A DNA stretch of 42,274 nt from Thermohalobaculum sp039817245 (lineage in GTDB: Bacteria > Pseudomonadota > Alphaproteobacteria > Rhodobacterales > Rhodobacteraceae), in NCBI GenBank assembly GCA_039817245.1, contig JBCBWF010000004.1, positions 1-42,274 of the forward strand, read 5' to 3'. A model generated the notes under the pieces. It did no database searches, was not told the DNA's origin, and saw nothing but the letters and a program-made list of their open reading frames with translations. Shown piece after piece: positions 36,202 through 42,274 of the stretch (position 1 is the stretch's first letter; every line of letters starts with the position of its first letter). The translations under genes and the position numbers were made by a program.

Positions 36202-37214
36202 GCGTGGTCGAGCCCGTGGGCGGGCCGGGTATGCGCCGCGACCTCGGCTTGCCCGCCTTCAGCGTGCCGCCGGAGCGCGCGGCGCTGCTGACCCGCAAGG
36301 AGATCGCGATTGCGCTGGCGGTCGCCTTTCTCGGGCTTCCGGCCTTGGCGCTGGTGGTCAGCCAGGCGATCCTTGCGGTGCTGGACAAGCCGCCGCGGAC
36401 GGTGGGCGATGGGATCGGGCCGCTCCTCTTCGTGCTCGTCTCGATCCAGGGCTCGATCCTGATCTCCTGGATCCATGTGCTCGTGGTGCTGCCGCTTCTG
36501 CGGATCGCCATCCAGCATGGCTGGACCGGATATGCGACGACCGCCGGTGCGGGGCTGATGCTGGGCTATCTGGTGCCGTTCTTTCTGCTCACAGTTGTTT
36601 TCGGCGAGCCGGTGGGGAGTTCGACGATCGCGACCGTGATGTCGTTCTTCGGTCCGATCTTCGCGCTGGTCTTCTGGGTCGCGCTGCGGCTGCAGAACCC
36701 GGAGGCGTTCCGGAGCGGGCCGTTAGATGGAGGGGGGCGGTCGCGTCGATGCGTGCTTGCGGCCGCTCCCACCCACGTCATTTTGGCTCTGGATTTTCGA
36801 ACGTTAAGTGAACAAACCGGCCCCGCTCTGCTGATTTTCACTGGAGCGGTGCGACTGGTGCGGCGCTGGCACGATGGCGCACAGCGCGTCGTGCGCGGCA
36901 GCGTTCGCCAAGCCGGTGCGCGGGTTGGGACAGGCTGCCCCCTAGCGCGGGTCGGCGCGCAGGATCGGGCGGCGGAGGCCCAGGGCGAGGTCGAGCACCA
37001 CGTTGCCGATCTGGTAGCCGCTCTCCTGCAGCTCATGCGCCCGGGCGATGCCCTCGAGCGGCAGGCAGGCGGCGATCCGCGGTTTGAGCCGACCGCTCGC
37101 GAGAAGGGGCGCGAGCCCGGCCTCGCAGGCGGCGCGCTCCTCGGGTTCGAGCAGGTAGACCTGCACGAAACGCAGCACCGCGGCCTTGGCGGCGAAGGCG
37201 TAATAGTCGAATGA
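36198..37214 (+). CDS. hypothetical membrane protein whose 3' end runs into a repeat element
   Basis: The frame codes 338 residues, but only the first ~175 look genuine. Four hydrophobic segments are visible: IAIALAVAFLGLPALALVVS (~33-52), IGPLLFVLVSIQGSILISWI with its extension HVLVVLPLLRIAI (~70-105), AGLMLGYLVPFFLLTVVF (~118-135) and ATVMSFFGPIFALVFWVALR (~145-165). After LQNPEAFRSG (about residue 174) the frame passes through repeat element D and then 273 bp antisense to the quinone-reductase gene, giving Arg/Gly-rich shadow-like sequence. The native stop was probably lost; a TAG lies one frame off at 36724. It overlaps the periplasmic repeat-protein stop by ATGA. Function unknown. Confidence 0.7.
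   Translation: MSVVEPVGGPGMRRDLGLPAFSVPPERAALLTRKEIAIALAVAFLGLPALALVVSQAILAVLDKPPRTVGDGIGPLLFVLVSIQGSILISWIHVLVVLPLLRIAIQHGWTGYATTAGAGLMLGYLVPFFLLTVVFGEPVGSSTIATVMSFFGPIFALVFWVALRLQNPEAFRSGPLDGGGRSRRCVLAAAPTHVILALDFRTLSEQTGPALLIFTGAVRLVRRWHDGAQRVVRGSVRQAGARVGTGCPLARVGAQDRAAEAQGEVEHHVADLVAALLQLMRPGDALERQAGGDPRFEPTAREKGREPGLAGGALLGFEQVDLHETQHRGLGGEGVIVE
36759..36830 (+). repeat. intergenic repeat element, copy D (left half only)
   Basis: GCGGCCGCTCCCACCCACG at 36759-36777, continuing TCATTTT, matches the arms of copy A nearly base for base. About 20 nt further TTCGAACGTTAAGTGAACA (36797-36815) matches the GAAC pair of the other copies, closest to copy A read from its right arm (TCGAACATTTGATGAACA). 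No opposite arm is found before 36942, so the copy is a remnant. The right boundary is approximate. Confidence 0.65.
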
Positions 37215-37967
37215 AAACCGTGGGGTGCTCGAGGACGAATAGGCCGCGACGGTGCCGCCCGGCGCGAGCATATCCGCATCCGCCTGCCAGTTCGCGCCGA
37301 AATCCACCTCGACGATATGGTCCACCCCCTTGCCCGCCGTGATGGCGGCGACGGCGTCCACGAGGTCGCGCTGGTCGCGGCGGAGCACATGGGCCGCGCC
37401 CGCATTGTGGGCCATGGTGGCCTTGGCATCGCTCGAGACGGTGGCGATGACCTCCGCGCCGGCCTCCGCCGCGACCGCGACGGCCGTGATGCCCACCGCG
37501 CCCGCGCCGCCCTGCACCAGCACATGGCGCCCGGGCCCCGGCTTGCCCCATTGCGCGGCACACCATCCGGTGCGCGCGGGAATGCCGATGCAGGCGCCCT
37601 CGATGAAGGACACGCTCTCCGGCAGGGGCACCGCCTGCGCGGCGGGCAGCGCGACGAACTCCGCCGCCGTGCCGGTCGCGCGGCCCCATTGGGCGTTCCA
37701 GAGCCAGACACGCTCGCCGATCCGCGTGCGATCCACGCCCGAGCCCGCCGCCTCGATCACGCCGGCGCCGTCGCTATGCGGGATCACGCGCTCGAACCGC
37801 CAGGGCGGGCGCATCCAGCCGGCGCGCTTCTTCGTGTCCGACGGGTTGATCCCCGAGGCCATGACCCGCACCAGCACTTCGCCGGGACCGGGGCGCGGCG
37901 TGTCGACCTCGCCGATCTGGAAGACCGCGCTCGCCGGGCCGGTCCGCTCGTAATAAGCTGCACGCAT
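36942..37967 (-). CDS. zinc-free MDR NAD(P)H:quinone reductase-like oxidoreductase
   Basis: A 341-residue medium-chain dehydrogenase/reductase. N-terminal catalytic domain: MRAAYYERTGPASAVFQIGE, GEVLVRVMASGINPSDTKKR and IPHSDGAGVIEAAGSGVD. The nucleotide-binding Rossmann motif is VLVQGGAGAVGITAVAVAAE. The catalytic-zinc Cys/His ligands of alcohol dehydrogenases are absent, as in quinone reductases (QOR family). It would reduce quinones or enones with NAD(P)H in the cytoplasm. Start ATG 37967 gives the family N-terminus; a longer start at 38048 is antisense to the FAD-protein gene. It is divergent from that gene with only 32 bp between the starts, so they may share control. Confidence 0.92.
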   Translation of the reverse strand: MRAAYYERTGPASAVFQIGEVDTPRPGPGEVLVRVMASGINPSDTKKRAGWMRPPWRFERVIPHSDGAGVIEAAGSGVDRTRIGERVWLWNAQWGRATGTAAEFVALPAAQAVPLPESVSFIEGACIGIPARTGWCAAQWGKPGPGRHVLVQGGAGAVGITAVAVAAEAGAEVIATVSSDAKATMAHNAGAAHVLRRDQRDLVDAVAAITAGKGVDHIVEVDFGANWQADADMLAPGGTVAAYSSSSTPRFSFDYYAFAAKAAVLRFVQVYLLEPEERAACEAGLAPLLASGRLKPRIAACLPLEGIARAHELQESGYQIGNVVLDLALGLRRPILRADPR

Positions 37968-37999
37968 GCTCAGATCTTTCCACAAACTCCGCCGCCAGC

Positions 38000-39445
38000 A
38001 TGCCCGATAGCGCGCCGCCCGCCAGCGATGTTGCCGGCCTTGCGGCATTGGAGGCTGCCCTTGCGCGCGATCTGGCGCGGCTGAACCACCCGCCCGCGCC
38101 GTGGGTGCCGGAGCGGACGGGGCCGGACGGGTGCGCGGCGCTCGATGTGCTGCTGGTGGGCGGCGGCATGAACGGGCTTGCCGCGGCCTTCGCGCTCCGC
38201 CGCCTCGGGATCGCGCGGATCCGGCAGGTGGACCGGCGCCCGGCGGGGCAGGAGGGGCCCTGGCTCACCTATGCGCGGATGGAGCGCCTGCGCTCGCCGA
38301 AACATCTGGCGGGCCCCGTTCAGGGCATCGCCGCGCTCACCTTCCGCGCCTGGTACGAGGCGCAGCACGGGGCGGAGGGATGGGAAGCGCTGGGCCACAT
38401 CCCGCGTCCGGTCTGGGCCGCCTATCTCCAGTGGTTCGCGCAGGCCAGCGGTGCCGCGGTGGAGAACGGCGTCGCGGTGGAGCATGTGCGCCCGGCCGCG
38501 GAGTTCGTCGCCGTCACGCTCCGCCATGCGGGCGGCGCCGAGGAGGTGGTCCAGTGTCGCCAGCTCGTCCTGGCCACGGGGCGCGAGGGTCAGGCGCGGC
38601 CGCGGGTGCCGGCGCCCTTCCGGCCATGGCTCGGGGAGCGTGTGCGCCACTCCTCCGATCCCATTGATTTTGCAGCCTTTCATGGGCGTAGGGTTGCGGT
38701 GATCGGCCTCGCCGCATCGGCGTATGACAATGCGGCGGAGGCGGCGGAGGCGGGCGCCGAGGTCACCCTGATCGGTCGGGCCGCCGCGGTGCCCCGGCTC
38801 AACAAGATGCGCCAGACCGTCTATCCCGGCTTCGCCCACGGCTTCGCGGCGCTCGACGATGCGGAGCGGCTGCGCTGGCTCGGCCATGTGACGGAGAGCC
38901 GGATCGCGCCGCCGCGCCACACCGTGCAGCGCGTCGCCGCCGCCGGCGTGCGCCTGATCATCGGCGCGGAAATCACGGCGGTTGCCCCGGCCGGTGCGGC
39001 CCTGCGGCTGGAGACGACGGCGGGGGCGGTGGAGGCCGATCTCGTCATCCTCGGCACGGGCTTCGCCATCGATCTTGCCGCAGCGCCCGAACTGGCGGGC
39101 CTCGCCCATGCGATCCTCACCTATCGCGACCTGCTGGGCGATGGAGAGGGCGCGATGGGGGAGTTGCTCGACTGCCCCGCGCTTGATCCGGGCTTCGGGT
39201 TCCGGGCGCGGCCGGGGGCGGCGATGGCGGGGTTGGGGCGGATCCGATGCTACACCCATGCCTCGCAGCCGAGCCTCGGCAATCTCGCGAGCGACATTCC
39301 CCACGCCGGCGAGGGGGCCGAGCGGCTGGCGCGGGCCATTGCCGAGGCGCTGTTCGTGGAGGACCGGGCGCATCACTGGCAGCGGCTGCTCGACTATGCC
39401 GAACCGGAGCTTCTGGGCGACGAATGGCCGGAGGGCGGGGCCTGA
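38000..39445 (+). CDS. FAD/NAD(P)-dependent monooxygenase-like flavoprotein
   Basis: A 481-residue flavoprotein. The FAD-binding Rossmann motif is LLVGGGMNGLAAAFAL (about 51-66; GxGxxG form GGGMNG), followed at 86-102 by PWLTYARMERLRSPKHL. A second nucleotide-binding fold starts RRVAVIGLAASAYDNAAEAA, with GLAAS where flavin monooxygenases have GxGxSG/A, and VILGTGFAIDLA is the usual ATG-type motif. It looks like a relative of flavin-containing monooxygenases or SidA-like hydroxylases; the weakened second GxGxxG means NADPH use is not certain. It is divergent from the quinone-reductase gene and convergent, 10 bp apart, with hyuB. Substrate unknown. Confidence 0.85.
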   Translation: MPDSAPPASDVAGLAALEAALARDLARLNHPPAPWVPERTGPDGCAALDVLLVGGGMNGLAAAFALRRLGIARIRQVDRRPAGQEGPWLTYARMERLRSPKHLAGPVQGIAALTFRAWYEAQHGAEGWEALGHIPRPVWAAYLQWFAQASGAAVENGVAVEHVRPAAEFVAVTLRHAGGAEEVVQCRQLVLATGREGQARPRVPAPFRPWLGERVRHSSDPIDFAAFHGRRVAVIGLAASAYDNAAEAAEAGAEVTLIGRAAAVPRLNKMRQTVYPGFAHGFAALDDAERLRWLGHVTESRIAPPRHTVQRVAAAGVRLIIGAEITAVAPAGAALRLETTAGAVEADLVILGTGFAIDLAAAPELAGLAHAILTYRDLLGDGEGAMGELLDCPALDPGFGFRARPGAAMAGLGRIRCYTHASQPSLGNLASDIPHAGEGAERLARAIAEALFVEDRAHHWQRLLDYAEPELLGDEWPEGGA

Positions 39446-39455
39446 GGGGGGCCGC

Positions 39456-41291
39456 TTAAGCCGCCGGGCCATCGCGGCGATCCTGCTCGGCATCGTAATA
39501 ATCGCCGCGGTGGAACATGGCTGTGGGGCGGGGCATGGTGCCGCGGAGCGCCTCGGTGGCTGGGCCATCCACCGCCTCGCCATCCGCGGTGAGGACCACG
39601 CCGTAGTCCTCGCGCGCGGAGGTCTCGGAGACGAACCCGTCCAGCACATCGCCGAGCACATCCTCGGCGGGGCGGTCGAGCGGGCAGCCCCAGCCGCCGC
39701 CGCCCGGGGTGACGATGCGCAGAAGGTCGCCTGATTTCAGTCGGTTGCCGTCGCTCAGCGTGCCGAGCAAGCGCGGCTCCGGCCCGTCCGGGTTCACGAT
39801 CACCCGGCCCGCGCGCCCGCTCATGCCGCCGTTCACGCCGAAGGCCGGATGGCGGCAGTTGTCGATGCGCAGGCCCAGAGTGGCAGTGTCCGACAGCACG
39901 CGCACATCGCGCACGATCCCGCAGCCGCCGCGGTGACGCCCGGGCCCGCCGGAATCGCGGTGGATCGAGAAGGCTTCGATCTCGATCCCGAACTCCATCT
40001 CGGCGAACTCCACCGGATAATTCTCCTGCGCGACATAGTAGACCGCATCGATCCCGTCCGCGAAACGCCGCGCGCCGAAGCCGACTGAGAGCCCCTCGAT
40101 GCAGAGCGTCTCGCGCCCATCGGCCATCTCGCCGCGCAGGTAGTAGAGCACGTAGACGCAGGAGGCCGCGGAGGCCTGCCCGCCGGTGGCCTGTGCGAGC
40201 GCGCCGAAGAGGGCCGTGTTCACACGCAGCATGGTGTGGGAGCGCAGGCCTAGGGGGGCAGGGAAGGTAGGTGCAAGGAGGCTGCCCGGGCGGGTGTGCA
40301 CCGTGTCGATCACGCGTTCGAAGCCGCCATTCATGCCGATGGCGGGATCGTCCATTGTGAGGAACAGGCCGAGCATGAATTTGGGCACGCTCGCATCCAT
40401 CAGGAAATTGATGGGGCCGGTGGCCTGGCGGTCGCTGGCGGTGAAGTCGAGGGTGATCGCGCCGCCCAAGTTTTCGAGAGCGATATCAACGTAGTAGGAG
40501 CGGTCGGTGACGGCGTCGCTGTCGATCCGGTCGCGGAAGGCCCAGCGGCCATCGGGGATGCGGGACGCGATCTCGCCGCGCATGGCCGCCTCGGACTGGC
40601 GGATCATGGCCTCCATCGCGGCCTCGACTGTTGCCGAGCCGTGACGGGCGACCGCTTCTTCGAGCCGTTTCTTGCCGAGCGCGCACGCGGCCATAAGGCT
40701 GCTGAGGTCGCCCTCGAGCATGGCCGGGAAGCGGGTGTTGCGCGTGAAGATGCGGATAACCTCTTCGTTTCGCACGCCGTTTCGGAGCACCCGGACCGGC
40801 GGAATCATGATCCCTTCATGAAAGGCGGACTGGGCCATGGGGCTGATGGAGCCGGGGACCGTGCCGCCGATATCCCAGAGATGGCCCCAGGCCTCGGCAA
40901 AGGCGATGAGGCGGCCCTCGGCGAAGACCGGCATCACGAACACCATATCCGGTAGGTGGCTCACGGCGCCATGCGAAGCGTAGGGGTCGTTGAACCAGAA
41001 GAGGTCGCCATCCTCCATGGTCTCGGCGGGATATTCCTCGAGAATGGCGTCCACGAGATTGCCCGCAAGCGTGAGCGAGGTGGACACGACAAGCTCGCCA
41101 GCGGGGTTAAGAAACGCAGTAAAGAAATCTTTTTTCTCGCGGATGAAGGGCGACATGGCGGTGCGCGCGATCAGCGCTTCCATCTCGCCGCGCGCGGCGT
41201 TGAGCGCGCCTTTCACCAGCTCATGGGCGACGCGGTCCTCGGCGCTCGGCGTCTCGGCGGGCGAGCGGCCCGGATCGGCGACGAGGCTCAT
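39456..41291 (-). CDS. hyuB: N-methylhydantoinase B / oxoprolinase-family beta subunit
   Basis: A 611-residue HyuB-type protein (family usual 520-600). Motifs: KGALNAARGEMEALIARTAM and EKKDFFTAFLNPAGELVVS at the N-terminus, GDLFWFNDPYASHGAVSHLPD, DFTASDRQATGPINF, and the C-terminal GGPGRHRGGCGIVRDV and VTPGGGGWGCPLDRPAEDVL. HyuA and HyuB together hydrolyse hydantoins or 5-oxoproline with ATP; acetone and acetophenone carboxylases share the folds. Its ATG (41291) overlaps the hyuA stop as ATGA, so the subunits are co-translated. The physiological substrate cannot be told from the sequence. Confidence 0.93.
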   Translation of the reverse strand: MSLVADPGRSPAETPSAEDRVAHELVKGALNAARGEMEALIARTAMSPFIREKKDFFTAFLNPAGELVVSTSLTLAGNLVDAILEEYPAETMEDGDLFWFNDPYASHGAVSHLPDMVFVMPVFAEGRLIAFAEAWGHLWDIGGTVPGSISPMAQSAFHEGIMIPPVRVLRNGVRNEEVIRIFTRNTRFPAMLEGDLSSLMAACALGKKRLEEAVARHGSATVEAAMEAMIRQSEAAMRGEIASRIPDGRWAFRDRIDSDAVTDRSYYVDIALENLGGAITLDFTASDRQATGPINFLMDASVPKFMLGLFLTMDDPAIGMNGGFERVIDTVHTRPGSLLAPTFPAPLGLRSHTMLRVNTALFGALAQATGGQASAASCVYVLYYLRGEMADGRETLCIEGLSVGFGARRFADGIDAVYYVAQENYPVEFAEMEFGIEIEAFSIHRDSGGPGRHRGGCGIVRDVRVLSDTATLGLRIDNCRHPAFGVNGGMSGRAGRVIVNPDGPEPRLLGTLSDGNRLKSGDLLRIVTPGGGGWGCPLDRPAEDVLGDVLDGFVSETSAREDYGVVLTADGEAVDGPATEALRGTMPRPTAMFHRGDYYDAEQDRRDGPAA

Positions 41292-42274
41292 GGCGCGTCC
41301 TCCGAGATGACGAGGTTGGCATGGGGATCGACGACGCCGCGCTGGCCGGGCAGGAGCACGGTGGTGGCGTCGAGCTGGTCGACGATGGCCGGGCCCGCGA
41401 TCTCGTGCCCGGCCAGCAGCGCCTCGCGGCGGTAGACCGGGACCGGGCGGAGCGTGGCATCGGCCAGCGCGGCGGGGCGCTCGCCGGCGGGCTCGGCGCG
41501 CGGATGCGGGGCCTCGGCGATGAGGGGCGGCTCGAGATGGTCGGCGAGCCCGGTGGCGCGGACGCGGAGATTGACGATCTCCACCGGCCCCTCGCGGAAG
41601 GCGAAGCTGTAGAGGCGCTCGTGGAGCGCGTGGAAATCCGCCACCAGCCGGGCGGTCGCGGCGGCGTCCACCGGGCCCTCCGGGAAGGGGACGGTGAGCT
41701 CGACCCCCTGGCGCTCGTAACGCAGATCGGCGGTCCGGGCGAGGTGGCGGCGCTCGGGCGCGACGCGGTCCGCCGCGAGGCGCGCGGCGGCCTCGGCCTC
41801 CAGCGTGGCGAAGGCCTCGGCGATGGCGGCGTGGTGGTAGGCGCCGGCGCGCTGCAGGCGGGTGACGGCGAAGTCGTGCCGCAGATCGGTGGCGAGCAGC
41901 CCGATGGCGCAGAGGATGCCCGGATAGCGCGGCACGAAGAGCCGGCGGGTGCCGAGCAGGCGCATCAGCTGGCCGCCATGGGCCGGACCCGCGCCGCCGA
42001 AGGCCGCGAGGGTAAGGCCGGCGGGGTCGATGCCGCGCTCGACGGACATGACCTTGAGCGCGCCGGTCATGGTCTCGTCCACCAGCGCGAGGATGCCGAG
42101 GGCGGCCTCCTCGACGCTGGCGCCGAGGGGGCGGGCGAGGCTGGTCTCGATGGCCTGCCGGGCGGCGGCGGTGTCGAGCGCCACGGCGCCGTCGAGCAGA
42201 TGCGGCGGGATGCGGCCGAGGACGAGGTTCGCATCCGTGACGGTGGCATGGGCGCCGCCGCGGCCATAGGCGGC
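41288..42274 (-). CDS. hyuA: N-methylhydantoinase A / oxoprolinase-family alpha subunit, 5' end missing
   Basis: The C-terminal 328 residues of a HyuA protein; the gene runs off the right edge (full length is usually ~680-720). The first visible residues AAYGRGGAHATVTDANLVLG are the well-conserved internal HyuA motif. Then come LAAFGGAGPAHGGQLMRLLG, IVNLRVRATG and GPAIVDQLDATTVLLPGQRG near the end. The subunit carries the ATP-binding actin-like fold that phosphorylates the amide or carbonyl of the substrate. It overlaps hyuB by ATGA. The in-frame GTG at 42184 is internal and not the start. Confidence 0.93.
   Translation of the reverse strand, partial: AAYGRGGAHATVTDANLVLGRIPPHLLDGAVALDTAAARQAIETSLARPLGASVEEAALGILALVDETMTGALKVMSVERGIDPAGLTLAAFGGAGPAHGGQLMRLLGTRRLFVPRYPGILCAIGLLATDLRHDFAVTRLQRAGAYHHAAIAEAFATLEAEAAARLAADRVAPERRHLARTADLRYERQGVELTVPFPEGPVDAAATARLVADFHALHERLYSFAFREGPVEIVNLRVRATGLADHLEPPLIAEAPHPRAEPAGERPAALADATLRPVPVYRREALLAGHEIAGPAIVDQLDATTVLLPGQRGVVDPHANLVISEDAP

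Noticed and set aside
41288..42184. Independent 298-residue gene starting at 42184
   Set aside because: The frame continues upstream to the window edge with the conserved HyuA motif YGRGG...TVTDANLVLG, so this is the 3' part of hyuA.

Overview
This is a very GC-rich window (roughly 70% G+C) from a free-living alphaproteobacterium, most likely Rhodobacterales or a close relative. The strongest pointers are the block pcm-like / tolC / PopZ-like (DUF2497) / valS on the plus strand, the leucine-degradation genes ivd-mccB-mccA, the peptide ABC operon and the CaiD-centred carnitine block. There are no phage genes, transposases, rRNA genes or CRISPR arrays. One tRNA gene (Cys, GCA) is present. Genus-level identity cannot be read from the sequence.

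Layout. 1-1689 (minus): 5' part of mccA, which runs off the left edge. 1891-3463 (plus): a small exported cytochrome c and an AraC-type regulator. 3861-8937 (minus): ivd, a coupled small exported protein, mccB, a membrane/coiled-coil protein of unknown function and a macro-domain hydrolase. ivd and mccB/mccA together oxidise isovaleryl-CoA to 3-methylcrotonyl-CoA and carboxylate it; here mccA is cut off from mccB by genes on the opposite strand. 9313-10752 (plus): an unrecognised membrane/coiled-coil protein. 11127-17237 (minus): a complete peptide-type ABC importer (Tat-exported binding protein, two permeases, a fused double ATPase). 17425-17498 (minus): tRNA-Cys. 17715-24335 (plus): pcm-like methyltransferase, TolC-type outer-membrane channel, PopZ-like protein with a very long Pro/Ala/Glu linker, and valS.

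24518-25233 (minus): two very small genes with good ribosome binding sites. 25417-28097 (plus): ilvD of the [2Fe-2S] type and a probable exported protein. 28107-33756: a GlxA/CdhR-type regulator (minus) divergent from an ADP-forming acyl-CoA synthetase, an acyl-CoA dehydrogenase, caiD and a hot-dog thioesterase. This reads as a CoA-dependent carnitine / gamma-butyrobetaine module. 33885-34169 (minus): small membrane protein. 34357-37214 (plus): periplasmic helical-repeat protein translationally coupled to a membrane protein whose 3' end runs into a repeat. 36942-37967 (minus): MDR quinone reductase-like enzyme. 38000-39445 (plus): FAD-dependent monooxygenase-like protein. 39456-42274 (minus): hyuB and partial hyuA (N-methylhydantoinase/oxoprolinase family).

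The most unusual signal is non-coding: a family of intergenic inverted-repeat elements, three complete (3685-3833, 6925-7073, 10881-11055) and one half copy (36759-about 36830). Two of them are exactly 149 bp. They share GC-rich termini around GCTCCC(T/A)CCC(A/G)CG and a sub-terminal pair of GAAC motifs. One copy has apparently merged with the 3' end of a membrane-protein gene.
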